Source: Gaoshiqia hydrogeniformans (lineage in GTDB: Bacteria > Bacteroidota > Bacteroidia > Bacteroidales > Prolixibacteraceae). Taken from it: DNA of 64,000 bases. The position numbers and the translations under genes are program-made. The notes under the pieces were generated by a model that ran no database searches, was not told the DNA's origin, and worked only from the letters and a program-made list of their open reading frames with translations. Location: contig NZ_CP186334.1 of NCBI RefSeq assembly GCF_049347105.1, positions 4,154,001 through 4,218,000 on the forward strand, written 5' to 3'. Positions 44,178 to 52,497 of the stretch are shown here, one piece after another. The stretch's first letter is position 1, and each line of letters starts with the position of its first letter.

Positions 44178-46199
44178 TTAACCGGATATTTTCTTTTTCA
44201 GGATTTCCTGCAAACGGTACATTTCGTCACGCAGGCGGGCCGCTTCAATAAAATCAAGCTCTTTGGCGGCAGCTTCCATCTCTTTCCTGGTTTTGGCAAT
44301 GGCTTTTTCAAGGGCCGCTGCATTCATGTACTGAACAACCGGATCGGCAGCAATGTCGGGGCGGTCGTCGCCATTTTTGTATTCCGCTGCCTTGTTGCTG
44401 CGGTATTCGTAACCGATAATCTCGCGGGTAGGTTTTACAATGGCCCTGGGCGTAATGCCATTTTCCTGGTTGAATTTCAACTGTTTTTCTCGACGGTAGT
44501 TGGTTGAATCGATGGTTCGCTGCATCGAATTCGTAATCTTATCGGCATACATGATAACCATTCCGTTCAGGTTCCGGGCGGCACGGCCTGCTGTTTGGGT
44601 CAGCGAACGTTCCGAACGCAGAAAACCTTCCTTATCGGCATCAATAATGGCCACCAGCGATACTTCCGGCAAGTCCAGTCCTTCGCGCAGCAGGTTGATG
44701 CCGACCAGGACGTCGAAAGTCCCTTTTCGCAAATCTTCCATGATTTCAATGCGTTCCATGGTGTCGATATCGGAGTGGATGTAACGCGTTTTAATTCCCA
44801 TGTTGGCCAGGTATTTGCTCAGCTCTTCAGACATCCGTTTGGTGAGGGTGGTCACTAAAACCCGTTCGTTTTTTTGTACGCGCAGGTTGATCTCGTGCAT
44901 CAGGTCGTCAATTTGGTTAGTCGACGGACGGACCTCAATCACCGGATCGAGCAAACCCGTTGGCCGGATGATTTGCTCAACCACGATCCCTTCCGATTTT
45001 TCCAACTCATAGTCGGCAGGTGTGGCGCTCACGAACAGCGCCTGGTGAACCATGTTCTCAAATTCCTCGAATTTGAGCGGCCGGTTATCAATGGCAGCCG
45101 GTAAACGGAAGCCATATTCCACCAGGTTAACCTTCCGCGAATGGTCGCCCCCGTACATGGCCCGTATCTGCGGTATGGTAACGTGGCTTTCGTCCAGAAT
45201 AATGAGAAAATCATCCGGAAAATAATCCAGCAGGCAAAACGGGCGGGTCCCGGCTTCGCGGCCGTCGAAATAACGCGAATAGTTTTCTATTCCGGGGCAA
45301 TAACCCAGTTCACGCATCATTTCGATATCGTATTCCACACGTTCTTCAATGCGCTTTGCTTCCAGTGGTTTCCCGATTTCACGGAAAAATTCAATCTGTT
45401 TTACCAGATCGTCCTGGATTTGCCGGATAGACGCCTGCATGCGTTCTTTCGTGGTGACAAAAATATTGGCCGGGTAAATGGTTGCCTGGTCCAACTTCTC
45501 GATGATTTGCCCGTCAACCGGGTCGAAGCTGAAAATCTCCTCAATTTCGTCTCCCCAGAAAACCACCCGTAAGGCCGAATCGGCATAGGCCAGAAAAATA
45601 TCGATTGTGTCGCCTTTTACCCGGAAGTTTCCGCGCTGAAAATCAATCTCATTTCTCGAATACAGGGCATCAACCAGCCTGTGCAGCAGCTGATTCCGGT
45701 TGATCACCTGCCCGGTTTTCACTTCGGTAACATTGGCGTGAAAATCCTGCGGGTTACCAATACCATACAAACAGGACACTGATGACACCACGACTACGTC
45801 CCGCCGCCCCGACAGTAAGGCAGAGGTCGTGCTCAGCCGCAGCTTTTCAATATCCTGGTTGATCGATAAATCCTTTTCAATGTAGGTGTCAGTAGTGGGG
45901 ATATAGGCTTCGGGTTGGTAGTAGTCGTAATACGAAACGAAGTATTCGACGGCGTTATTCGGGAAAAACTGCTTCATTTCTCCATACAGCTGGGCGGCCA
46001 GTGTTTTGTTATGGCTCAGAATTAAAGCCGGACGCTGCACCTTCTCAATTACATTGGCCATGGTAAAGGTTTTACCCGAACCGGTTACGCCCAGTAAGGT
46101 TTGAAACCGGATTCCCTGTTCAATTCCTTCAGCCAGTTGCTGAATGGCGTCGGGCTGATCGCCCATAGGCTGATACGGTGCAACGACTTTAAATTCCAT
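44178..46199 (-). CDS. uvrB: Excinuclease ABC subunit B
   Basis: 673 residues, the normal length. In nucleotide excision repair UvrB loads from UvrA at damaged DNA and recruits UvrC. Seen: Walker A GVTGSGKTFTMAN, the YYDYYQPEAYIP beta-hairpin segment, Walker B IILDESHVTIPQ, helicase motifs VLVTTLTKRMSEELS and GINLLREGLDLPE, TAGRAARN, and the C-terminal UVR motif (LEKAIAKTRKEMEAAAKELDF split around residue 640). Third gene of a minus-strand unit; 9 bases after the stop of the endonuclease-like gene. Confidence 0.97.
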   Translation of the reverse strand: MEFKVVAPYQPMGDQPDAIQQLAEGIEQGIRFQTLLGVTGSGKTFTMANVIEKVQRPALILSHNKTLAAQLYGEMKQFFPNNAVEYFVSYYDYYQPEAYIPTTDTYIEKDLSINQDIEKLRLSTTSALLSGRRDVVVVSSVSCLYGIGNPQDFHANVTEVKTGQVINRNQLLHRLVDALYSRNEIDFQRGNFRVKGDTIDIFLAYADSALRVVFWGDEIEEIFSFDPVDGQIIEKLDQATIYPANIFVTTKERMQASIRQIQDDLVKQIEFFREIGKPLEAKRIEERVEYDIEMMRELGYCPGIENYSRYFDGREAGTRPFCLLDYFPDDFLIILDESHVTIPQIRAMYGGDHSRKVNLVEYGFRLPAAIDNRPLKFEEFENMVHQALFVSATPADYELEKSEGIVVEQIIRPTGLLDPVIEVRPSTNQIDDLMHEINLRVQKNERVLVTTLTKRMSEELSKYLANMGIKTRYIHSDIDTMERIEIMEDLRKGTFDVLVGINLLREGLDLPEVSLVAIIDADKEGFLRSERSLTQTAGRAARNLNGMVIMYADKITNSMQRTIDSTNYRREKQLKFNQENGITPRAIVKPTREIIGYEYRSNKAAEYKNGDDRPDIAADPVVQYMNAAALEKAIAKTRKEMEAAAKELDFIEAARLRDEMYRLQEILKKKISG

Positions 46200-46208
46200 T
46201 GACTACGT

Positions 46209-47201
46209 TTAACGGCTTAATTTCAGGTAAACCGGGAAATGATCGGAAACTCCGCCGGTGTAAGTAGACCCGCTGTAAGTCCGGTTTGGCGAAATTTCAC
46301 CGTTTCGGTTTACATACAGCATCCATTCGTCCTGGTAAATATTTCCGGGAACGATGGTCACAAAACCGTTTCCATCCAGCAAAGGGTTGGTTACGATCAG
46401 GTGGTCCAGCATATTCCAGTCGCCCCGGTATTTGTACGATCCCTGGTTTTGTCCGTACAAGGGGAACATCAGGTTTGTCAGGCTTCCTCCGTCTCCCGGC
46501 GCTTTGGCCCCCAGGGTTTGCAATAAACTATGGTTGTCCGGTTCATCGTTCATGTCGCCCATAATAATAATTTTTGATGAAGGATTTTGAGCCATCAGTT
46601 CGTCCACCTTATTCTTCAAAACCTGCGCAGCAGCAATTCTTCTGGGTTCCGATTCTTCGGCGCCACCCACCCGCGACGGCCAGTGATTGACAAAAAAATG
46701 GATCTCGTCGGCGCCGAGTTTTCCATAAACATGTAAAATGTCACGGGTCCTGAAGCCGGCGTCCAGCTCGATTGCTTCCGACGAAACCAGTTTAAATTCG
46801 GCAGGGCGGTAGAGCAGGGCCACGTCAATTCCGCGCGTATCCCGGCTGTCGTGATGTACAATACGGTATTTTCCTTTCGCCATAGCCGGGGTATTGACCA
46901 GGTCCTGCAAAACAAGCAGGTTTTCAACCTCACAGAGCCCGATTACTTCGGGCAGGTCTGCCGGGTTGATGCCGGTAAGGACTTTTGCAATATCGTTCAG
47001 CTTTTTCTGATAACGTTCCGTTGTCCATTCTTTTTTGCTATCCGGCAAAAACTCGTTGTCATTTACATGCGGATCGTCGATGGTGTCGAATAAGTTTTCT
47101 ACATTATAAAAGACCACAGAGGCCTGTTTCCGGTCGGCCCAGGGGGTACAGGAAACAGAAACAAGCCAGACGATGAGAAAGAAAAAGATTTTTGTATTCA
47201 C
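46209..47201 (-). CDS. Endonuclease/exonuclease/phosphatase-family protein
   Basis: 330 residues with an N-terminal signal and a lipoprotein-like Cys (SVSCTPW, about residue 18). EEP motifs: FYNVENLFDTIDD (metal site), VIGLCEVENL, IMGDMNDEPDNHS (catalytic Asp-Asn) and GVSDHFPVYLKL (final Asp-His). The family cleaves phosphodiesters in nucleic acids, phospholipids or inositol phosphates; here the exported, anchored form suggests an external substrate, e.g. extracellular DNA (inference). It lies between the HAD gene (11 bases upstream) and uvrB (9 bases downstream) in one unit. Confidence 0.85.
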   Translation of the reverse strand: MNTKIFFFLIVWLVSVSCTPWADRKQASVVFYNVENLFDTIDDPHVNDNEFLPDSKKEWTTERYQKKLNDIAKVLTGINPADLPEVIGLCEVENLLVLQDLVNTPAMAKGKYRIVHHDSRDTRGIDVALLYRPAEFKLVSSEAIELDAGFRTRDILHVYGKLGADEIHFFVNHWPSRVGGAEESEPRRIAAAQVLKNKVDELMAQNPSSKIIIMGDMNDEPDNHSLLQTLGAKAPGDGGSLTNLMFPLYGQNQGSYKYRGDWNMLDHLIVTNPLLDGNGFVTIVPGNIYQDEWMLYVNRNGEISPNRTYSGSTYTGGVSDHFPVYLKLSR

Positions 47202-47212
47202 GCTTTTAAAAA

Positions 47213-47821
47213 TTATTTACCGGTTGTAACCTCGTAATATTTGGTAACATCAACCACCATCATACCAGCGGTCCGGGCAGCCTGGATTCCCAGTATGCCA
47301 TCCTCAAACACCTGGCAGACAGTTGGCTCCACACCCATTAATTCGGCGCAACGCAAAAAGGTTTCGGGATGTGGTTTATAGTTTTTAACGTCTTCTGAAG
47401 CCACAATGATATCCAGGTATTGATCCAATCCGATCAATTCCAGTGACTTTTTTGCCAGCCGCCTCAATCCGCCCGTGCCAACAGCCATCGGTATTTTACC
47501 GTGGTATTTTTTAATAATCTCAACAACCGGTTCAATAGGAAGCGCCTTGTGCATGTTATTTTCATACTCCAGCTCTTTCTCATCGCCCATTTCTTTGGGG
47601 TCGATATCCTTGTTAAACAACTCGTTCAGCTTTTCAACTGTTGCGTAAAGCGGGATTCCCGCCAGTTTTTCAAATAGTTCTACCGTAAAGTCGATCCCGT
47701 ATTTGGCCGAAGCATTTCGCCAGGCGATATAGTGAATCGGCATGGTATCCGAGATGGTGCCATCCAGGTCAAAAATCAAGCCCCTCGCTTTGGGGTCAAT
47801 GTCTAAATTCATATGTTTCAT
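47213..47821 (-). CDS. HAD phosphatase, beta-phosphoglucomutase-like
   Basis: About 203 residues from ATG 47821 (or 200 from 47812). A frame start at 47848 would lie upstream of the likely transcription start and is rejected. HAD motif I LIFDLDGTISDTMP, cap domain with KYGIDFTVELFEKLAG, motif II AVGTGG, motif III Lys in NYKPHPETF, motif IV FEDGILGIQAARTAGM. This subgroup includes beta-phosphoglucomutase and YqaB-type sugar phosphatases; the exact substrate is unknown. First gene of the HAD - EEP - uvrB unit. Confidence 0.85.
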   Translation of the reverse strand: MKHMNLDIDPKARGLIFDLDGTISDTMPIHYIAWRNASAKYGIDFTVELFEKLAGIPLYATVEKLNELFNKDIDPKEMGDEKELEYENNMHKALPIEPVVEIIKKYHGKIPMAVGTGGLRRLAKKSLELIGLDQYLDIIVASEDVKNYKPHPETFLRCAELMGVEPTVCQVFEDGILGIQAARTAGMMVVDVTKYYEVTTGK

Positions 47822-47835
47822 TCTAATTTGAGCCA

Positions 47836-47863
47836 CAAAAATAACCAATAATCCAGGAACAAG
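47836..47863 (-). promoter_or_regulatory. Promoter of the HAD-EEP-uvrB unit
   Basis: On the minus strand, TATTTTTG (47843-47836) is a perfect -7 box, with CTTG (47863-47860) 16 bases upstream as a weak -33 box. The start point would be near 47829, only a few bases before the ATG at 47821. Confidence 0.45.
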
Positions 47864-47956
47864 TTCATTTTTAACTTTACCAAAAAATTAACACATTTGC
47901 AAAAATCAAGAAACATGGACCGCCAGGCATTTCTGTGCCAGTATTCAGTCGCGGTT

Positions 47957-48156
47957 CTACTGCGAGTAGCAAGCTGCAAGGTTCAATTAAACTATGCCTT
48001 AATGGGCAAGACACCGATTACAAATCGGCGCCAGCGGGGGGCTGTAACAGCAAAGCTGCTTCCCTTATAATGGAAACCTGTTTTCCCTTATAAGGGCACA
48101 CACCCTTCCACGTGTTGGAAGCCGGTCTTCCAGCCTTTAGAAGGCACCGTGGAAGG
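47957..48156. other. Cluster of perfect small hairpins
   Basis: Within 200 non-coding bases there are CTACT-GCG-AGTAG (47957-47969), CCGATT-ACA-AATCGG (48014-48028), the palindrome CCCTTATAAGGG (48085-48096) whose half CCCTTATAA also occurs at 48062-48070, and a three-way junction at 48104-48156. The junction has an outer 9-base stem (48104-48112 with 48148-48156) enclosing TGGAAG-CCGGT-CTTCCA (48116-48132) and GCCTT-TAG-AAGGC (48133-48145). No reading frame fits. A structured RNA or the remains of a mobile element are possible. Confidence 0.5.
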
Positions 48157-48198
48157 CAAGGGCGGAAAATGCAGCCAATTTCTTAACCCCCTTTAACG

Positions 48199-48214
48199 CG
48201 CGAATCCTTTCGCG
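48199..48214. repeat. Short hairpin CGCGAA-TCCT-TTCGCG
   Basis: A perfect 6+4+6 inverted repeat between the hairpin cluster and the 7-base repeat array. No gene ends here. The octamer GTGCC(A/T)(G/A)A then follows three times in a row (48230-48253). Confidence 0.4.
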
Positions 48215-48281
48215 TGACGGGATAAAAAAGTGCCTGAGTGCCAAAGTGCCAAAGTAAAACTGCGACTTTTTCAGGGATCGG

Positions 48282-48398
48282 TCATTGGTTATTGGATAAT
48301 TGGTCATTGCAGCATGGAGCATGGAGCATGGGGCAAAGGGCTTGTAGCTTGAAACTTGAAACTTGAAACTTGGAACTTGAAACTTGGAACTTGAAACT
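48282..48398 (+). repeat. Drifting 7-base tandem array
   Basis: Units of 7 bases, almost without break: TCATTGG, TTATTGG, an 8-base ATAATTGG, TCATTGC, then from 48312 GCATGGA twice, GCATGGG, GCAAAGG, GCTTGTA, GCTTGAA, ACTTGAA twice, ACTTGGA, ACTTGAA, ACTTGGA, ACTTGAA. The unit changes along the array while the period holds. It ends 170 bases before the GH28 gene. Confidence 0.75.
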
Positions 48399-48567
48399 AA
48401 AAGATCTGAGTAAACCCGCGTCTGAACACTAGTACTCAGCTTTTCTTCAAAAAAACAATTTGACAGGTCTGTTGCGTACAAATCTACCCCTTTTAATTTC
48501 AGTTAAAACCGATTTTTGTTCTTCTAAAATGGACTTATAACAGAACGAAACCAATTAGCAGTTTGAT

Positions 48568-49905
48568 ATGAAAAAGTTGACGACAATTTTGGGTATAATC
48601 AGCCTGTTTTTTCAGATGATGTCGTGCCGTACGGCTGAAAAAAGGCAGGTGGAATATTTCCCGGACGGAACTGAAATTCCGGCCTGGTTCAGCAATACAG
48701 ATAAGGTTGATCCCGATACGCTGGGTGTGCAACTCGCTGTAACCGGCTATGGGGCGGTAGGCGACGGGCAGACACTGAATACCGAAGCCATACAGCGGGC
48801 AATCGACGACGCAGCCAGCCAGGGCGGAGGAGTTATTATTATCCCGGAAGGGCGTTTTTTAACCGGCGCATTGTTTTTTAAGCCCGGAACACATTTGCAT
48901 GTACAGGAAGGCGGGGTTTTGCTGGGATCGGATGATATTGCAAATTTTCACTTGATGCCGTCGCGGATGGAAGGACAGAGCATTGATTATTTTCCGGCGG
49001 TGGTAAATGCTTATGGGGTCGACGGTTTTACCATTTCGGGAAAAGGGACTATCGACGGAAACGGCTTGAAATACTGGGAGGCTTTTTGGCAACGGAGGGC
49101 CGAGAATCCGCAATGTACCAACCTGGAAGTATCCCGTCCCCGGCTCATTTTCATCCAAAACAGTAATCATGTTCAGTTGCAGGATGTGAAGCTGCTGAAT
49201 TCCGGGTTCTGGACCACCCATCTGTATAAATGTAATCAGGTGAAACTGCTTGATTTGCATATCTTTTCTCCGGCTGAGCCGGTGAAGGCTCCAAGCACCG
49301 ATGCCATTGATCTGGACGCTTGCACTGACGTATTGGTTGACGGTTGTTACCTGTCGGTAAATGATGATGCCATTGCCTTAAAGGGAGGGAAGGGGCCGTG
49401 GGCGGATACCGATCCGACTAATGGGCCGAATATCAATATCATCATACAAAATTGTGAATTTGGTTTTTGTCATTCGGCAGTCACCTGCGGCAGCGAATCG
49501 ATCCACGATCGCAACATCATTGTCCGGAATTGTTCGGTTGATGGTCCTTCCCGGGTCTTGTGGCTGAAGATGAGGCCTGATACGCCGCAGCATTACGAAT
49601 ACATCCTGGTTGAAAATATCACCGGTCAGGCTCAGCGTTTGATTTATGCCAAACCGTGGCGCCAGTTTTTCGATTTGCAGGGACGCGAAAGCATGCCTTT
49701 ATCACAGTCAGAACAGGTGGTGTTCCGGAATATTGATCTGAACTGTCAGATTTTTGCCGATCTGGACGTTTCTGAAGACGACATCCTGAAAAATTTCACC
49801 TTCGAAAATGTAAACATCGTGGCCGAAAACGGGGAATTGCGAAAAGACCTTTTTGACGGACTGACCCTGATCAACCTGACCGTGAACGGAGAAAAAATCA
49901 ATTAA
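48568..49905 (+). CDS. GH28-family lipoprotein (polygalacturonase-like)
   Basis: 445 residues with a lipoprotein signal (MMSCRTA, about residue 19). A right-handed beta-helix of GH28 type: opening VTGYGAVGDGQTLNTEAIQRA, helix turns GFTISGKGTIDGNG, and the active region with STDAIDLDACTD, NDDAIALKGG, CHSAVTCGSES and a LWLKMRPD strand. Classic polygalacturonases read NTD, DD, GHG and RIK; here DD, His and Lys are kept but STD, CHS and LKM replace the others. So the fold is GH28 but the linkage cut is uncertain. No pectin locus surrounds it; it stands alone before the C1B peptidase. Confidence 0.82.
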   Translation: MKKLTTILGIISLFFQMMSCRTAEKRQVEYFPDGTEIPAWFSNTDKVDPDTLGVQLAVTGYGAVGDGQTLNTEAIQRAIDDAASQGGGVIIIPEGRFLTGALFFKPGTHLHVQEGGVLLGSDDIANFHLMPSRMEGQSIDYFPAVVNAYGVDGFTISGKGTIDGNGLKYWEAFWQRRAENPQCTNLEVSRPRLIFIQNSNHVQLQDVKLLNSGFWTTHLYKCNQVKLLDLHIFSPAEPVKAPSTDAIDLDACTDVLVDGCYLSVNDDAIALKGGKGPWADTDPTNGPNINIIIQNCEFGFCHSAVTCGSESIHDRNIIVRNCSVDGPSRVLWLKMRPDTPQHYEYILVENITGQAQRLIYAKPWRQFFDLQGRESMPLSQSEQVVFRNIDLNCQIFADLDVSEDDILKNFTFENVNIVAENGELRKDLFDGLTLINLTVNGEKIN

Positions 49906-50074
49906 ACCGGAATCCGGGTGTAATCTTATTGACTTTTGAATACCCATACTGGAAACTGATCAGGAATATGTTGTACAGATTAATTCCAGCTTAGTTTTCT
50001 GTTAAAATCAGGCGCGTCCTGTTAATAAAATATGATTATCTTGGACGCCCGAAGGGAATATTAATAAAGGGAAG

Positions 50075-51286
50075 ATGAAGAATTTTGGAAAAGTTGCACT
50101 GTTTACAGTGTTTGCCGTGTTATTAAACACGTTTGTATTTGCACAGAATGAAGCTGTTCAGGCCGAAGAAGGCTTTCAGTTTACCGACATCAATGTGTTG
50201 CCGGTGACATCCGTTAAAGATCAGTACCGGTCGGGAACTTGCTGGTCGTTTTCGGGCCTCAGCTTTTTGGAAGCGGAAATGCTGAGGTTGGGTAAACCCG
50301 AAGTGGATTTATCGGAAATGTTTATCGTGTGGCACACCTATGATGAAAAGGCCATTAAAACAGTTCGTTTGCATGGCAAGCTGAATTTCTCAGCAGGTGG
50401 CGCTTTTCACGATGTAACCAACATGATCAGAAAATACGGGATTGTGCCCGAATCGGCTTATGCCGGATTAAATTACGGCGAAGAAAAACATGTACACGGC
50501 GAGATGGATCGTGTGCTCGAAGAACAGGTGAAAGCCATTGTTGAAAACCGGAATAAGAAACTGAGTTCTTCCTGGGAAACGGTGATTCGCAGGACCCTGG
50601 ATTCATATTTAGGAAAGCTTCCTGAAAAATTCACCTATGCAGGGAAGGAATATACGCCCGTCAGCTTTGCCCGCGATTATGTCGGCCTGAATATGGACGA
50701 TTACGTAGAAGTCAGTTCCTATACACATCATCCGTTTTATACCAAATTTATTATTGAAGTGCCCGATAACTGGATGTGGGATGAAGTTTACAATGTTCCG
50801 ATGGACGAACTGGAGGAAATTATTGACTTTTCGGTAGCGAGCGGTTATACCGTTGCCTGGGCTGCCGATGTCAGCGAAAAAGGGTTCAGCACATCCAAAC
50901 ATGGCGTGGCTGTTGTTCCCGAGCTTGATAAAACTGAAATGTCTGATGCCGAGATAACAAAGTGGGAAAAACTTTCGGAAAAAGAGAAAGAAGAACAGCT
51001 CTACTCCCTGAATAAGCCGGGTAAAGAAAAACTGATTACCCAGGAAATGAGGCAGATTGATTTTGATAATTATCAAACCACCGACGATCACGGAATGCTG
51101 ATTTTCGGCACGGCAAAAGATCAGAACGGTAACCTGTATTATAAGGTGAAAAACTCGTGGGGCGATTACAACGATTACGGAGGTAATTTTTATGCGTCAA
51201 AACCCTACGTGAAATACAAAACCATGAGTATTATGGTCCATAAAGACGCCATCCCGAAACACATCCGGAAAAAACTGGGTTTTTAG
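50075..51286 (+). CDS. C1B cysteine peptidase (bleomycin-hydrolase/PepC-like)
   Basis: 403 residues with a signal peptide (about 1-24, ending VFAQN). Papain-type catalytic residues: oxyanion Gln and nucleophile Cys in KDQYRSGTCWSFSG (Cys about residue 56), His in STSKHGVAVVPE, and Asn in KVKNSWGDY. Together with the long insert between Cys and His this is the bleomycin-hydrolase/aminopeptidase C (C1B) type, here exported to the envelope, as is usual in Bacteroidota. It is followed by a perfect hairpin terminator at 51311. Substrate: probably peptides from outside. Confidence 0.9.
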   Translation: MKNFGKVALFTVFAVLLNTFVFAQNEAVQAEEGFQFTDINVLPVTSVKDQYRSGTCWSFSGLSFLEAEMLRLGKPEVDLSEMFIVWHTYDEKAIKTVRLHGKLNFSAGGAFHDVTNMIRKYGIVPESAYAGLNYGEEKHVHGEMDRVLEEQVKAIVENRNKKLSSSWETVIRRTLDSYLGKLPEKFTYAGKEYTPVSFARDYVGLNMDDYVEVSSYTHHPFYTKFIIEVPDNWMWDEVYNVPMDELEEIIDFSVASGYTVAWAADVSEKGFSTSKHGVAVVPELDKTEMSDAEITKWEKLSEKEKEEQLYSLNKPGKEKLITQEMRQIDFDNYQTTDDHGMLIFGTAKDQNGNLYYKVKNSWGDYNDYGGNFYASKPYVKYKTMSIMVHKDAIPKHIRKKLGF

Positions 51287-51310
51287 ACAAAAAAATAAAT
51301 TTGGAGTCAC

Positions 51311-51344
51311 AAAAGGCTGTTGCGAATATTTCGGACAGCCTTTT
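51311..51344 (+). terminator. Terminator after the C1B peptidase gene
   Basis: Arms AAAAGGCTGT (51311-51320) and ACAGCCTTTT (51335-51344) form a perfect 10-base stem with a 14-base loop and a T-run. A second perfect hairpin CTGCTGT-AAA-ACAGCAG follows at 51368-51384. Confidence 0.8.
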
Positions 51345-51399
51345 GTTGTTTTACGCCGAATCATCTTCTGCTGTAAAACAGCAGTCATTTTTAAATTGA

Positions 51400-51411
51400 T
51401 TAAACGATTAA
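51400..51411. promoter_or_regulatory. LacI-type operator, probably autoregulatory
   Basis: TTAAACGATTAA is a near-palindrome around a central CG (10 of 12 positions symmetric), the form of LacI-family operators. It lies 31 bases before the LacI gene start. Confidence 0.45.
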
Positions 51412-51442
51412 GCATATATTTATTGGCACAATTAAACCGGAG

Positions 51443-52450
51443 ATGTCAAAAAAAGTATCATTAAAAGATATTGCCAACAAGGTCGGTGTGTCAACAGCGG
51501 CGGTGTCGTATGTTTTAAATGGTCTGGAGAAGGAAAAACGCGTTGGGGCAGATGTTGTCAGGCAGATTAAACAGGCGGCCAGCGAATTGAATTATAAGCC
51601 GAACCAGATTGCCCGGAGTTTACGAAAAGGGGCTACCAGTACGATTGGATTGATTGTAGCCGATATTGCCAACCCGTTTTTTGGGCATTTGGCACGAATC
51701 ATTGAAGACGAAGCCATTAGGTTCAATTATACCGTCATTTTTGGAAGTTCGGATGAGAGTTGTTCTAAATCAGACTCTTTGCTCGATACCTTTTTAAACC
51801 GGCAGGTCGATGGTCTGATCATGGTACCGTCGGAAGGATGTGATGAACAGGTAAAATCACTTCGGCAGAAGAACATACCGCTTGTTTTGATCGATCGCTT
51901 CATCCGGGAATTGGAAACAAATTATGTGATACTGGATAACTTTAATGCCGTTGGCGATTCGGTTACACACCTGGTGTCCAAAGGCCATAAACGCATTCGC
52001 CTGATTGTTTACCGGAGTTCGTTGGTGCATATGGAGGAACGCATAAGGGGCTATGTCCGGTCGATGACCGATCATGGACTGGAAGATTTTATCTGCGTCG
52101 AAGAAGTGAGCTATCATTCGATGAACGACGAGATGGAAGGTGTTATTCGGCGAGTTTCTCTGGAAAATGAAACAGATGCCTTAATTTTTGCCACCAATGC
52201 CTTATCGCTGGCGGGTTTGTATGCACTGAAAAAATATAAGGTTAAAGTGCCTGATGATTTGGCCATTGTTGGATTCGATGGCAATGAGGCGTTCGATTTT
52301 TTTGATCCTCCGGTTACCTATATTCAGCAGCCCCTGGAAGAAATGGGGCAACAGGCTGTTCGGGTTCTTGTGAATCAAATGAAAGGCGCCGGCGAAGCCG
52401 TAAAGCTGATATTAAAACATCAGTTGGTCCTCCGCACATCGTGTGGCTGA
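51443..52450 (+). CDS. LacI-family transcriptional regulator
   Basis: 335 residues. The N-terminal HTH is SLKDIANKVGVSTAAVSYVLNG followed by the hinge YKPNQIARSLRKG. The effector domain (about 60-335) is a periplasmic-binding fold: TIGLIVADIANPFFGHLAR, DGLIMVPSEG, DLAIVGFDGNEAFDFFDPPVTYIQQP. It probably controls the three genes behind it (GH172, lipoprotein, FucP-type permease), 47 bases downstream and on the same strand, with a sugar as the inducer. The operator candidate at 51400 suggests control of its own promoter. Confidence 0.93.
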   Translation: MSKKVSLKDIANKVGVSTAAVSYVLNGLEKEKRVGADVVRQIKQAASELNYKPNQIARSLRKGATSTIGLIVADIANPFFGHLARIIEDEAIRFNYTVIFGSSDESCSKSDSLLDTFLNRQVDGLIMVPSEGCDEQVKSLRQKNIPLVLIDRFIRELETNYVILDNFNAVGDSVTHLVSKGHKRIRLIVYRSSLVHMEERIRGYVRSMTDHGLEDFICVEEVSYHSMNDEMEGVIRRVSLENETDALIFATNALSLAGLYALKKYKVKVPDDLAIVGFDGNEAFDFFDPPVTYIQQPLEEMGQQAVRVLVNQMKGAGEAVKLILKHQLVLRTSCG

Positions 52451-52497
52451 ATTTTTTGAGTAAAATGAATAACCAATTAAACTAAAATAAATACATC

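Noticed and set aside
44178..47821. A possible defence island around uvrB and the EEP protein
   Set aside because: The genes are a normal housekeeping unit and no toxin, nuclease-methylase pair or integrase is present.
48300..48398. The 7-base array considered as a CRISPR-like repeat
   Set aside because: There are no spacers; the units are contiguous and short, and no cas gene is near.
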